A program made the translations under genes and the position numbers. A DNA stretch of 16,391 bases from LMUY01 sp964657445 (GTDB lineage: Bacteria > Pseudomonadota > Alphaproteobacteria > Acetobacterales > Acetobacteraceae): positions 1 to 16,391 of the forward strand of contig CAZZVB010000095.1 of assembly GCA_964657445.1 (NCBI GenBank), written 5' to 3'. The notes below the pieces were generated by a model. It did not search any database, was not told the origin of the DNA, and saw only the letters and a program-made list of their open reading frames with translations. This document shows, piece by piece, positions 1-6,911 of the stretch. How positions within the stretch are numbered: position 1 is the first letter of the stretch; each line of letters starts with the position of its first letter.

Positions 1-1
1 A

Positions 2-1105
2 TCCATCAGCACCATCGCGGCGGCAGAATCACAAGCGTCGGTGCCGGTGCTGCCGGCTGCCCCGCAAAGTCCGGCCTTGGCGTCCGTGCCGCCGGCCACG
101 CCATCCGCGTCGCCGGCGGCGCCGCAGCCGCTGCTTCCCACCCCGGTCATGGCGGACGCCCCGCTGCAGCCGGAGCGCCCGGACGCGTCTGCCAAGCCCG
201 TGCAGCCGAAGCCTGCGCCCGTCCCGTCCGGCAAGCGGCAAGCGGCCAAGACGGCGCCGCCCGATGCTCCGGCGGCAAGCCCTGGCGTGCAGCAGGAAAT
301 GGCCGTGCCACCGAGCCAGACGCCGGCGCAGATCGTTCCGCCACCGGTCGCTCCGGCAGTGGCGCCACTCGCGCCAGCCCATGCTGCAACGCCTGCCAAG
401 CCGGACGTACCGCCGGCTGTGGGCGCTCCATCACCGGCTCGCTCCGTCAGCGGGGAGCCTGCTCCGGCCCCGCTCACAGTGTCCGCCGCCTCGCCATCCA
501 GCGTGCAACCGGCCGCGCCGGGTCTGCCGGTGCCGGTGCCAGCCACCGCGTCGGCCGCAGCCTTGGCCGCGATCCCTACCCCAGCCGCCCCGGCGGCCAC
601 CCAGACGCTGCCGGCAAGCTCCGCCCCGGCCGCTCCAGCCACCGGCAACCCGGCCGCGCCGGCGCAGCAGGTGGCGCCGGTGGTCGTTCATCTGGCGCAG
701 TCGCCCACTGGCAATGCGGTGACGATCCGGCTCGAGCCGCCCGAGCTCGGCCGCGTGGAAGTCCACGTCGCCCGGGCGGGGGACGGCACGGCGGCCGTCC
801 AGGTCACCGTGGACCGGCCGGACACGCTGCGCACCATGCTCACCGACCAGGGCAGCCTGCACCGGGCACTCGACACCGCCGGATTGCCGCAAGACGTCCG
901 GGTGAACCTCTCACTGGCCGCACCAGACCCAGGCGGGGCGTCCAGTGGCTTTTCCGGCAGCGGCGGGGCAGGCGGCCAGGCGGGCGGCGGATACACCGGC
1001 CACGGAACTGGCGGCCAGCGCGCCCGGGACCACCCCCCACCATCCGCGCAAGACACCGAGAACCCGGCCAGCTGGCGGCGCGCCGGGGTTGATTTCACAG
1101 CCTAG
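2..1105 (+). CDS. fliK: Flagellar hook-length control protein FliK, 3' part
   Basis: FliK is exported through the flagellar type III apparatus, measures hook length and switches export from hook to filament subunits. The reading frame is open to the left edge, so the N-terminus lies outside the window and the GTG at 41 is only an internal codon. The visible 367 residues begin with a long Pro/Ala-rich, low-complexity linker up to about position 660. A compact C-terminal domain follows at about 670-940, with the Flg_hook signature LEPPELGRVEVHV and a pattern ending in a DVRVNLSL strand. This domain contacts the FlhB switch in known FliK proteins. A Gly-rich tail closes the protein. The stop is 10 bases before flgD, whose ribosome site (GGAG) directly follows it, so the two are probably one operon. 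Family assignment rests on the C-terminal domain and context, since FliK linkers diverge strongly. Confidence 0.88.
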   Translation, partial: SISTIAAAESQASVPVLPAAPQSPALASVPPATPSASPAAPQPLLPTPVMADAPLQPERPDASAKPVQPKPAPVPSGKRQAAKTAPPDAPAASPGVQQEMAVPPSQTPAQIVPPPVAPAVAPLAPAHAATPAKPDVPPAVGAPSPARSVSGEPAPAPLTVSAASPSSVQPAAPGLPVPVPATASAAALAAIPTPAAPAATQTLPASSAPAAPATGNPAAPAQQVAPVVVHLAQSPTGNAVTIRLEPPELGRVEVHVARAGDGTAAVQVTVDRPDTLRTMLTDQGSLHRALDTAGLPQDVRVNLSLAAPDPGGASSGFSGSGGAGGQAGGGYTGHGTGGQRARDHPPPSAQDTENPASWRRAGVDFTA

Positions 1106-1115
1106 GAGAGCACCG

Positions 1116-1781
1116 ATGAGTGGCAGCGTCACGACAGCAACGACGGCCGCGGCTTCGTCCAGCAGCAGTGGCGCCACCAATCCGCTGGTGGCGCTCAGCA
1201 GCAACTTCAGCGACTTCCTGAACCTGCTGTTGACCCAGTTGAAGAACCAGGACCCATCGAGCCCGATGGACACCAACCAGTTCACGTCCGAGCTGGTGCA
1301 GTTCAGCAGCGTCGAGCAGCAGATCACCACCAACGGCAGCCTCACCCAGCTGATCCAGGCGACCCAGGGCAGCGAAGTCATCCAGGCGACCAGCGTCGTT
1401 GGCAAATCAGTGACCGTGACCAGCCCGCAAGTTCCGCTGCAGAACGGCAGCGGGACGGTGAACTTCACGACGGCCAGTGCGGAGCCGGTCAGCATCAGCC
1501 TGACCAACAGCAGCGGGGTGGACGTGAAGGATGTCTCGCTCACGTCGACGGCGGGCGCCAATAGCTGGACCTGGGATGGCAGCAGCAATTCCGGCTCGGC
1601 CCTGCCGGACGGCGCCTACACCGCCAAGGTCACCGGCGCCGCGCCGGGCGCTGCGGCCGCCGCGATCCCGTTCACCGTCACGGGCACCGCGACGGGCGTC
1701 GCCAACACGAACGGCACGGTCAACCTGCAGCTCGGCGGCGTCTCGGTCGGGTTCAGCAACGTGGATGCCGTCGGCCCGTAG
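1116..1781 (+). CDS. flgD: Flagellar hook capping/assembly protein FlgD
   Basis: FlgD forms the cap at the tip of the growing hook and is needed for polymerisation of the hook protein FlgE. The ATG at 1116 is preceded by GGAGAG at 1105-1110. An open frame continues upstream, but it only overlaps fliK in another register. The product has 221 residues, normal for the family. After a Ser/Ala-rich leader, the FlgD_N motif is at about 30-75: FLNLLLTQLKNQDPSSPMD, then FTSELVQFSSVEQ. The C-terminal half carries the FlgD Ig-like/Tudor-type domain, with the characteristic WTWDGSSNSGSALPDGAYT around residues 149-167. It ends with the repeated beta pattern typical of FlgD (VNLQLGGVSVGFSNVDAV). The gene lies directly behind fliK, a common pairing. 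Confidence 0.94.
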   Translation: MSGSVTTATTAAASSSSSGATNPLVALSSNFSDFLNLLLTQLKNQDPSSPMDTNQFTSELVQFSSVEQQITTNGSLTQLIQATQGSEVIQATSVVGKSVTVTSPQVPLQNGSGTVNFTTASAEPVSISLTNSSGVDVKDVSLTSTAGANSWTWDGSSNSGSALPDGAYTAKVTGAAPGAAAAAIPFTVTGTATGVANTNGTVNLQLGGVSVGFSNVDAVGP

Positions 1782-1792
1782 GCGCCATGCCA

Positions 1793-1808
1793 TTAAGCCG
1801 CCGGTAAC
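1793..1808 (+). promoter_or_regulatory. Candidate CtrA-type binding site upstream of fliF
   Basis: The sequence TTAA-N7-GTAAC lies in the 87-base gap between flgD and fliF, 60 bases before the fliF start. It differs at one position from the CtrA consensus TTAA-N7-TTAAC known from Caulobacter, where CtrA controls early flagellar operons including fliF. The rest of the gap holds no gene and no clear -35/-10 pair. Assignment is by motif and location only, and short AT-rich motifs can occur by chance. Confidence 0.35.
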
Positions 1809-1868
1809 CCGCTCCGACGCACGATCGGTCCGCGGCAGAACGCCGCCGTAGCAGGTGGGCTCGCAGGC

Positions 1869-3509
1869 ATGGCGGCATTGCTGGAAGGGTTCAAGGCGCT
1901 GGGGCTTGGGCGGTTGATCGCGATGGCCGCGGTCGCCGGGTCGATGCTCCTGATGCTCGCTTTCCTCGCGCTGCGTGGTGAGGGCAGCGAACGCATGGCG
2001 CTGCTCTATGCGGACGTGGACATGCGGGAGGCGGCGCAAATCGCCGATGTGCTGGAGCGTGCGCATATCGCGCATGAGGCTGGTCCTGACGGCACGCGCA
2101 TCTCCGTCCCGGCCAGTGACGTCTCCCGTGCCAGGCTGCTGCTCGCGAAGGATGGGCTGCCCTCCGGCGGGTCCATCGGCTATGAGATTTTTGACCGTGG
2201 CGACAGCCTGACCGCCAGCCAGTTCCAGCAGGCGATCAACCAGACCCGCGCGCTGGAGGGGGAGCTGACGCGGTCGATCCGCATGATCGCCGGCGTGAAG
2301 GGCGCGCGCGTGCATTTGGTGCTGCCTAAGCGGGACCCGTTCGCGCGGGAGGCGCAACCGGCACAAGCGAGCGTCGTGCTGACCATGGCGGGTGCGGCGC
2401 GGATGGACCGCGAGGGGGTCCGGTCCGTGCTGACCCTGGTGGCGTCGGCTGTGCCGGGTTTGCGGCCGCAGAACATCGGCATCATCGATAGCCGCGGCAA
2501 TCTGCTGGCCCGTGCCGGCGATGCGGATGCCGGCGGGGCGGGCGCCATCGCCGCGGAGGCCCGTGCCGCCGCCGAACAGCGCCTGTCGCGCGCGGTGGAG
2601 GATATGCTGGAACGCAGCCTCGGCCCCGGCCGCGTCCGTGCGGAAACCGCCGTCGAGATGGATTACGACCAGGTTCGCGAAACCCAGGAGAAGTTCGACC
2701 CTGACGGCAAGGTGGAACGTTCGACACAAACCAACAACTCAAACAGCCGCACCACGGAGGCGAGCAGCAGCGTCAGCGTGGCGAACAACCTGCCGAACGC
2801 CGACGCCGGCGCGACCCCGTCAGGCACGCAGGAGCAGCGCACCGAGGAAACCGCGAACTTCGAAATCGGCAAGACCGTGCGGACCGTGGTGCGCGACCAG
2901 CCGCTGGTGCGCCGGATCAGCCTGGCGGTGCTGGTGGATCAGGTCGCGGTGAAAGGCGCCGATGGAACGGTCACCTGGCAGGACCGGACGGCGGACGAGC
3001 TGAGCCGCATCACGTCGCTCGCGCGCAGCGCCATCGGCTACGATGAAAAGCGCGGCGACAAGGTGGAGGTGGTGAGTCTGCGCTTCACCGACCCGGACGC
3101 GCTGCCGGATCAGGCGGCGCCCGGCCTGTTCGGGCTGCCGATCGACAAGGCGGATCTGCTGCGTCTCGGGCAAACCGGCGTGCTGGCCCTGGTCGCGGTG
3201 CTGGCTTTGCTGCTGGTTCTGCGTCCGATGGTGCTGCGCCTGACCACGGACCCGGCGGCCATTGAAGCAGCCGCGGGCGAAGCTGCCGGGGCGGGTCCAT
3301 CGCTCAGCCTCGCCGGGCCGGCCGCTGCCGGGTCAGCGGCGCTCGCGATCGCCGACGAGTCCATGGAGGACGATGGCATGGTGCGCCTCCGTAACGTCGC
3401 CGGCGCCATGCGCGCGTCATCGCTGCGTCAGGTCGCCAATCTCGTGGACAAGCACCCCGAAGAAAGCCTGGCCGTCATGCGCGGCTGGATGATGAAGGAG
3501 GCCGGCTGA
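1869..3509 (+). CDS. fliF: Flagellar MS-ring protein FliF
   Basis: FliF oligomerises in the inner membrane to form the MS ring, the platform for rotor, export gate and rod. The 546-residue product (usual range about 530-580) shows an N-terminal membrane segment at about 15-36. The ring-building region follows, with motifs such as LLYADVDMREAAQIADVLE and DGLPSGGSIGYEIFD, and then GELTRSIRMIAGVKGARVHLVLP. A hydrophilic, Ser/Asn/Thr-rich periplasmic stretch with NNLPNA lies near 300-330. A second membrane segment is at about 436-457 (VLALVAVLALLLVLRP). The cytoplasmic tail ends in VDKHPEESLAVMRGWM, the FliG-binding helix. The ATG at 1869 has a modest AGGTGGG ribosome site at 1854-1860. The gene appears to open a transcription unit with fliG, fliH, fliN and flbD. 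Confidence 0.96.
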   Translation: MAALLEGFKALGLGRLIAMAAVAGSMLLMLAFLALRGEGSERMALLYADVDMREAAQIADVLERAHIAHEAGPDGTRISVPASDVSRARLLLAKDGLPSGGSIGYEIFDRGDSLTASQFQQAINQTRALEGELTRSIRMIAGVKGARVHLVLPKRDPFAREAQPAQASVVLTMAGAARMDREGVRSVLTLVASAVPGLRPQNIGIIDSRGNLLARAGDADAGGAGAIAAEARAAAEQRLSRAVEDMLERSLGPGRVRAETAVEMDYDQVRETQEKFDPDGKVERSTQTNNSNSRTTEASSSVSVANNLPNADAGATPSGTQEQRTEETANFEIGKTVRTVVRDQPLVRRISLAVLVDQVAVKGADGTVTWQDRTADELSRITSLARSAIGYDEKRGDKVEVVSLRFTDPDALPDQAAPGLFGLPIDKADLLRLGQTGVLALVAVLALLLVLRPMVLRLTTDPAAIEAAAGEAAGAGPSLSLAGPAAAGSAALAIADESMEDDGMVRLRNVAGAMRASSLRQVANLVDKHPEESLAVMRGWMMKEAG

Positions 3510-3512
3510 GGC

Positions 3513-4526
3513 ATGCCCACCTCCGTCGCCGACCCAGGCCTGACCGGTGCACAAAAAGCCGCCGTGCTTATGCTGGCGCTCGGCGAGGAGCAATCGGTCC
3601 GGCTCTTCGGCATGATGCACGAGGATGAGATCCGCGAGGTCTCGTCCGCCATGTCCCAGCTCGGCAATGTGCCGGCCGAGATGGTCGAGCAGCTTTGCGT
3701 CGAATTCGGCGACAGCATGGGCGGCATGAGCCACCTGGTGGGCAGCTTCGAGAATACCGAGCGCCTGCTGCAGCGCGCCCTGCCGAAAGATCGCGTCTCG
3801 CAGATCATGGACGAGATTCGCGGCCCGGCCGGCCGCACCATGTGGGACAAGCTGGGCAACGTGCACGAGGCGGTGCTCGCGAACTATCTGAAGAACGAAT
3901 ATCCGCAAACCGTCGCAGTCGTCCTATCCAAGATTCGTCCCGATCATGCCGCGCGCGTGCTGACCCTGCTGCCCGACAGCTTCTCGATCGAAGTCGTGAT
4001 GCGCATGCTGCGGATGGAGAGTGTGCAGAAGGAGGTTCTGGACGGCGTCGAGCGGACGTTGCGGGCTGAGTTCATGTCCAACCTCGCCCGTTCGACCCGG
4101 CGCGACGCGCATGAGATGATGGCGGAGATCTTCAACAACCTCGACCGCGCCAGCGAGAGCCGGTTCGTCGCCGCACTGGAAGATCGCAACCGCGAGTCCG
4201 CTCAGCGGATCAAGGCGTTGATGTTCACCTTCGACGACCTGTCGCGGCTGTCGCCGGCCGCCGTGCAGGGACTGTTGCGCGCGGTGGAGAAGGACAAGCT
4301 GCCGCTCGCTCTCAAGGGCGGGTCGGAAAAGCTGCGCGATCTGTTCTTCAAGAATCTTTCCGAACGCGCCGCCAAGATGCTTCGTGACGACATCGAGGCG
4401 CTGGGCCCGGTCCGGCTGCGCGATGTGGATGAGGCGCAAGCCGCGATCGTCGTGCTCGCGAAGGAGCTTGCGGCCCAGGGCACGATCGAGATCGGCGAAG
4501 GCCGTGACGAGGAGCTGGTGTACTAG
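3513..4526 (+). CDS. fliG: Flagellar motor switch protein FliG
   Basis: FliG sits on the cytoplasmic face of the MS ring, interacts with the stator and transmits the switch signal. The product has 337 residues, the standard length. The N-terminal domain (about 10-100) binds FliF. The middle domain carries EYPQTVAVVLSKIRPDHAARVL (from 129), the alphaproteobacterial version of the EHPQ motif that contacts FliM. The C-terminal torque domain has FFKNLSERAAKML followed by RDD at 291-293 and GPVRL with Arg301, matching the charged residues that face the stator in enteric FliG. The ATG is 3 bases behind the fliF stop, with GGAG at 3497-3500 inside the end of fliF, so translation of the two is probably coupled. 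Confidence 0.97.
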   Translation: MPTSVADPGLTGAQKAAVLMLALGEEQSVRLFGMMHEDEIREVSSAMSQLGNVPAEMVEQLCVEFGDSMGGMSHLVGSFENTERLLQRALPKDRVSQIMDEIRGPAGRTMWDKLGNVHEAVLANYLKNEYPQTVAVVLSKIRPDHAARVLTLLPDSFSIEVVMRMLRMESVQKEVLDGVERTLRAEFMSNLARSTRRDAHEMMAEIFNNLDRASESRFVAALEDRNRESAQRIKALMFTFDDLSRLSPAAVQGLLRAVEKDKLPLALKGGSEKLRDLFFKNLSERAAKMLRDDIEALGPVRLRDVDEAQAAIVVLAKELAAQGTIEIGEGRDEELVY

Positions 4527-4527
4527 C

Positions 4528-5193
4528 ATGAGCACCATGACCCGGCCTGGCCTGCTCGGCGTGCTTTATGCCGAGGATTTCGACGACCTGCCGCAGACCA
4601 GCGCACCCGCTGCCGCCGAGCCGGAACCGGAACTGATCGAGCCGGTGTTCACCTTGGCGGAGCTGGAAGCCGCGAAGGCGGAGGCCGGACGGATTGCGCG
4701 CGCCGAGGCCGAACGCGGGTTGATCGGGTCCCGCACACAGATGATCACCCTGCTGGCGAATGGCGTGGCCGACGCCCGGGCCGAAGCCCTGCACGCTGCG
4801 GAAGAGGCGTCGGAGGGTGTCGCGAAATGCCTGCTGAGTGCTTTGTCCGCTTGCCTGCCCGCGCTCTGTGCCCGGCATGGCGCTGCCGAGTTGCAAGCGC
4901 TGGCCCGTATCGTCTTGCCCGCCCTGCGCGATGAGCCGCGCATCGTGGTCCGCGTGCACCCGCATATGCTGCCGGTGATGCGCGACGAAGTGGCGGCCAT
5001 GGACATGGATTTCGCCGATTGCATCCATTTGCTGCCGTCCGACGCCGTCGCGCCGGGCGACGCGCGCATCAGCTGGGCCGCAGGCTCTGCCGTACGCGAC
5101 GCCGGGCGGGCGCGTGCAGCGGTGCATGATGCGCTGGCGGCGCTCGGCCTGCTCGATCACGAAGACCTGCCGAAGGAGGCCGCACATGCCTGA
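4528..5193 (+). CDS. fliH: FliH/FlbE-type flagellar export ATPase regulator
   Basis: FliH-type proteins bind and restrain the export ATPase FliI and link it to the C ring through FliN. In Caulobacter the gene at this position is called flbE. The ATG at 4528 is one base after the fliG stop, with GGAG at 4511-4514 as ribosome site; the product has 221 residues. An in-frame ATG at 4537 is an alternative. The upstream extension of the frame only overlaps fliG. The N-terminal part is acidic and helix-prone (about 35-100, rich in Ala/Glu/Arg). The C-terminal domain contains PRIVVRVHPHMLPVMRDE at about 138-155 and later a PGDARISW turn, as in FliH/YscL proteins. FliH is weakly conserved, so the call depends partly on position between fliG and fliN. 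No fliI is visible in the window. Confidence 0.82.
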   Translation: MSTMTRPGLLGVLYAEDFDDLPQTSAPAAAEPEPELIEPVFTLAELEAAKAEAGRIARAEAERGLIGSRTQMITLLANGVADARAEALHAAEEASEGVAKCLLSALSACLPALCARHGAAELQALARIVLPALRDEPRIVVRVHPHMLPVMRDEVAAMDMDFADCIHLLPSDAVAPGDARISWAAGSAVRDAGRARAAVHDALAALGLLDHEDLPKEAAHA

Positions 5194-5500
5194 GACGATG
5201 GACCTGGTCGAGCTGTCCGAAGCAACCCCGAATGGCGCCTCGACACGGGCGGTGCGCGACCTGGAAGCGGTGTACGACATTCCGGTCACCGTCAGCGCCG
5301 TGCTGGGCAAGGCCACCATGCAGGTCAGCCAGTTGCTGAAGCTCGGCCGCGGCGCGGTGGTGGAGCTCGACCGCAAGCTCGGCGAGGCAATCGACATCTA
5401 CGTGAACAACCGGCTTGTCGCGCGCGGTGAGGTCGTGATGGTGGACGATAACCGCCTCGGCGTGACAATGACGGAAATCGTCAAGGCCGACCGGTCCTGA
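5186..5500 (+). CDS. fliN: Flagellar C-ring switch protein FliN
   Basis: FliN forms the lower part of the flagellar C ring, where it takes part in switching and docks the FliH-FliI export complex. The start ATG at 5186 overlaps the end of fliH by 8 bases and follows a perfect AAGGAGG ribosome site at 5173-5179, which decides the start over earlier codons in the frame. The 104-residue product has a short variable leader and one SpoA/surface-presentation domain at about 26-98. Typical strands are DIPVTVSAVLGKATMQVSQL, LGRGAVVELDRKLGEAIDIY, then NNRLVARGEVVMVDDNRLGV. No FliM-like N-terminal extension is present. Confidence 0.96.
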   Translation: MPETMDLVELSEATPNGASTRAVRDLEAVYDIPVTVSAVLGKATMQVSQLLKLGRGAVVELDRKLGEAIDIYVNNRLVARGEVVMVDDNRLGVTMTEIVKADRS

Positions 5501-5510
5501 AGGTGCGGTG

Positions 5511-6827
5511 ATGAGGGTCCTCCTAATCGGGGCGCTGTCCGGCGATCTTGCCAAGGCCGCGCGCATCGCCATCGCGCGCGGCGCCAAGCTCGACCAGGCG
5601 GACAGCGTGGATGGCGGCCTCGCCCGGCTGCGGGCCGACGCGCGGGTGGACCTCGTGCTCTGCGAGGTCAGCCACGACGTCGGTGCGCTGGTGCGGGCAC
5701 TGGCGGCCGAGCGGATTGCGGTGCCCGTCGTCGCCTGCGGCACCGAGGCGGACGGGCCGGCCGCGATCCGCGCGATGCGCGACGGCGCGCAGGAGTTCCT
5801 GCCGCTGCCGCCCGATCCGGACCTGATCGCGGCCATCCTGCTCGCGGCCTCGGGCGAGAGCCACACGCTGATCGCGCGCGACCCGGCGATGCTCACGGCG
5901 CTACGCCGGGCGGAGCAGGTGGCCGGCGCCGAAGCCTCGGTGCTGATCACCGGCGAAAGCGGCACCGGCAAGGAGGTGCTGGCCCGCCACATCCACCGCA
6001 AGTCGCGCCGCAGCGCCGGCCCGTTCGTCGCGCTGAACTGCGCGGCCATTCCGGAGAACCTGCTGGAATCGGAGATGTTCGGCCACGAGAAGGGCGCGTT
6101 CAGCGGCGCCGCGGCCCGCCGGGTCGGCAAGTTCGAGGCCGCGGACGGCGGCACGCTGCTGCTGGACGAAATCAGCGAAATGGACGTGCGGCTGCAGGCA
6201 AAGCTGCTGCGCGCGATCCAGGAGCGGGAGATCGACCGGCTCGGCGGGACAGGGCCGGTGCGCGTGAACGTCCGCATCCTCGCCACCAGCAACCGCGACC
6301 TGCTGGCGGATTGCAGCGCGGGCCGGTTTCGCGAAGACCTGTATTTCCGCCTCAACGTCGTCAGCCTGCGCATCCCGCCGCTGCGGGAGCGCCCCGGTGA
6401 TATCGTGGCCTTGGCCGAGCACTACGCGCGCCACTACGCCGGCGTGAACGGCTTGGCTGTGCGGCCGCTTTCCAAACTCGCCCAGGCGCGGCTGACCGGC
6501 CACGGCTGGCGCGGCAACGTGCGCGAGCTGGAAAACACCGTTCATCGCGCCGTGCTGCTGTCCACCGGTGACGAAGTGGATGCGGTCGAACTATCGGGAC
6601 CTCCTATCACGGCCGCCCCTGCCGCGCAGGGCGGCGTCGCCGGCCTGGTGGGGCGTAGCATGGACGAGGTGGAACGCGACCTCATCCTGCAAACCCTGAC
6701 GCATACGCTGGGAAACCGGACCCACGCCGCGACGATCCTCGGCATCTCGATCCGTGCGCTCCGCAACAAATTGCGTGACTATTCGGCCGCCGGCATCGCG
6801 GTGACGCCGCCCGGCATCGCCGCGTAG
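5511..6827 (+). CDS. flbD: FlbD-type sigma-54-dependent flagellar transcription activator
   Basis: FlbD in Caulobacter activates class III/IV flagellar genes with sigma-54 RNA polymerase and represses the fliF operon. The 438-residue product has the same layout: a degenerate receiver-like domain (1-120), an AAA+ sigma-54 interaction domain (about 128-360) and a Fis-type helix-turn-helix at the end (GNRTHAATILGISIRALRNK). Walker A is GESGTGKE at 148-155 and Walker B GGTLLLDE at 213-220, followed by the arginine-finger region FREDLYFRLNVVSLRIPPLRERP. Two oddities stand out. The sigma-54 contact loop reads GAFSGA (195-200) instead of GAFTGA, and the residue aligned with the receiver phospho-acceptor Asp52 is Glu52. 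ATG 5511 fits the family N-terminus (MRVLLIG); GTG 5508 is possible. The start is 10 bases behind fliN, so it is probably co-transcribed. The partner FliX is not in the window. Confidence 0.93.
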   Translation: MRVLLIGALSGDLAKAARIAIARGAKLDQADSVDGGLARLRADARVDLVLCEVSHDVGALVRALAAERIAVPVVACGTEADGPAAIRAMRDGAQEFLPLPPDPDLIAAILLAASGESHTLIARDPAMLTALRRAEQVAGAEASVLITGESGTGKEVLARHIHRKSRRSAGPFVALNCAAIPENLLESEMFGHEKGAFSGAAARRVGKFEAADGGTLLLDEISEMDVRLQAKLLRAIQEREIDRLGGTGPVRVNVRILATSNRDLLADCSAGRFREDLYFRLNVVSLRIPPLRERPGDIVALAEHYARHYAGVNGLAVRPLSKLAQARLTGHGWRGNVRELENTVHRAVLLSTGDEVDAVELSGPPITAAPAAQGGVAGLVGRSMDEVERDLILQTLTHTLGNRTHAATILGISIRALRNKLRDYSAAGIAVTPPGIAA

Positions 6828-6838
6828 TGCGAGCCTTG

Positions 6839-6903
6839 GTCAACGCGAGCCGGAGGCGCGGCGATCCAGCCCCGGATTGCTTCGCTAGGCGGCTCGCAAT
6901 GAC
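6839..6903. repeat. 65-bp imperfect palindrome, dispersed-repeat-like
   Basis: The 84-base gap between flbD and flhA is almost filled by two inverted arms, 6839-6867 and 6874-6903, around the 6-base centre AGCCCC. About 21 of 29-30 positions pair, including GTCA at the ends, an 8-base block GCGAGCCG/CGGCTCGC and GATCC/GGATT near the centre. From memory, the outer unit (GGATTGCTTCGC ... GCTCGCAATGAC) resembles a palindromic repeat scattered between genes in many bacterial genomes. Only one copy is present here, so the repeat nature is inferred. As RNA it would form a long hairpin just before the flhA start, with no T-run behind it. Confidence 0.6.
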
Positions 6904-6911
6904 GCGGTGTT

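Noticed and set aside
2..660. Low-complexity Pro/Ala-rich stretch that might look like a sequencing or assembly artefact
   Set aside because: Variable Pro/Ala-rich linkers are normal in FliK, and the frame stays open into a good C-terminal domain.
1407..2729. 440-codon open frame on the - strand
   Set aside because: It is antisense to flgD and fliF, both certain genes; the Arg/His-rich sequence shows no family resemblance.
5069..6373. 434-codon open frame on the - strand
   Set aside because: It is antisense to fliN and flbD, rich in Ser/Arg/Ala with no domain pattern.
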